From: DASUCS01 sp041166365
GTDB lineage: Bacteria; Actinomycetota; Acidimicrobiia; Acidimicrobiales; JACDCH01
NCBI GenBank assembly: GCA_041166365.1
Contig: JBEEFX010000208.1
Location: 1 to 5,808 of the forward strand
Direction: 5' to 3'
DNA: 5,808 bases
The notes under the pieces were generated by a model. It was not told the origin of the DNA and did not search any database. It worked only from the letters and a program-made list of their open reading frames with translations. The position numbers and the translations under genes were made by a program. Position 1 is the first letter of the stretch; every line of letters starts with the position of its first letter. Below, piece after piece: positions 5,620 to 5,808 of this stretch.

Positions 5620-5808
5620 ATGCCTACGGAGCGCCTGACAGACGGCGCGCGTCACCTGGCGAAGCGGGATCCCGTGATGAAGCGGCTCATCGCCGAGCAC
5701 GGCCTGCCCGATCTCGGGGGTCGCCGCACGGGACGGACGCGCTTCGAGCAGCTCGCGGAGGCGATCTGTTATCAGCAGCTCGCGGGCAAGGCGGCCGAAG
5801 CCATCTGG
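5620..5808 (+). CDS. AlkA-like DNA-3-methyladenine glycosylase II, N-terminal part (cut by window edge)
   Basis: Only the first 63 codons are present. The pattern HLAKRDPVMKRLIAEHG (12-28), followed by FEQLAEAICYQQLAGKAAEAIW (42-63), matches the start of the AlkA-type HhH-GPD domain, where a conserved QQ motif (commonly I-x-x-Q-Q-(V/L)-(S/A)-x-x-A) follows a first helix. It should be a glycosylase that excises 3-methyladenine and similar bases. The helix-hairpin-helix and catalytic aspartate lie beyond the window, so activity cannot be judged. It lacks the longer N-terminal domain of E. coli AlkA, like the many short bacterial forms. The ATG at 5620 is supported by TACGGT 6 nt upstream. It differs from the glycosylase at the left edge: the two are separate subfamilies, not a recent duplication. 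Confidence 0.85.
   Translation, partial: MPTERLTDGARHLAKRDPVMKRLIAEHGLPDLGGRRTGRTRFEQLAEAICYQQLAGKAAEAIW

Overview
This is a high-GC, gene-dense window with strongly GC-ending codons. It carries a DesK/NarL-type two-component pair, a VC0807-like membrane protein and several gene starts that look leaderless. That combination suggests an actinobacterium, perhaps of the Acidimicrobiia. The lineage is an inference from composition and gene content; no rRNA or other marker is present. I see no tRNA, rRNA, CRISPR array, insertion sequence or phage gene.

Layout. Most genes are on the minus strand. Reading that strand from right to left: a cyclophilin-type peptidyl-prolyl isomerase (5602-5126); a metallo-beta-lactamase-fold hydrolase (4683-3748); a compact three-gene operon of a 120-residue protein of unknown function, a sensor histidine kinase and a LuxR-type response regulator (3681-1491, with 16-bp and 4-bp overlaps); then a six-helix membrane protein (1411-722) whose stop overlaps the start of an AlkA-like DNA glycosylase that runs off the left edge. 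On the plus strand there is a small two-helix membrane protein (4725-5123) and the first 63 codons of a second, different AlkA-like glycosylase (5620 to the right edge).

How the parts work together. The kinase and regulator form one signalling unit, probably with the small first gene as an accessory. Their signal and target genes cannot be read from the sequence. The operon promoter and the promoter of the next gene downstream share a 9-bp block at the -10 and a CCGATG block exactly 20 bp upstream of it, so the regulator operon and the membrane protein/glycosylase pair may be controlled alike. The two glycosylases point to alkylation or base-excision repair at both ends of the window.

The most striking non-coding signal is a recurrent start architecture. 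A TANNNT -10 hexamer lies exactly 6 nt before the ATG at four starts (1411-, 3681-, 5602-, 5620+), as expected for leaderless mRNAs. At 5603-5619 two such hexamers overlap on opposite strands in a 7-bp near-palindrome, making a 17-bp bidirectional promoter between the cyclophilin and the second glycosylase. The other main oddity is a glutamate in place of the expected catalytic aspartate in the left-hand glycosylase, which also seems to start at CTG. I found no clearly new multi-gene system; the novelty candidates are the promoter architecture, this glycosylase variant and the unknown first gene of the signalling operon.
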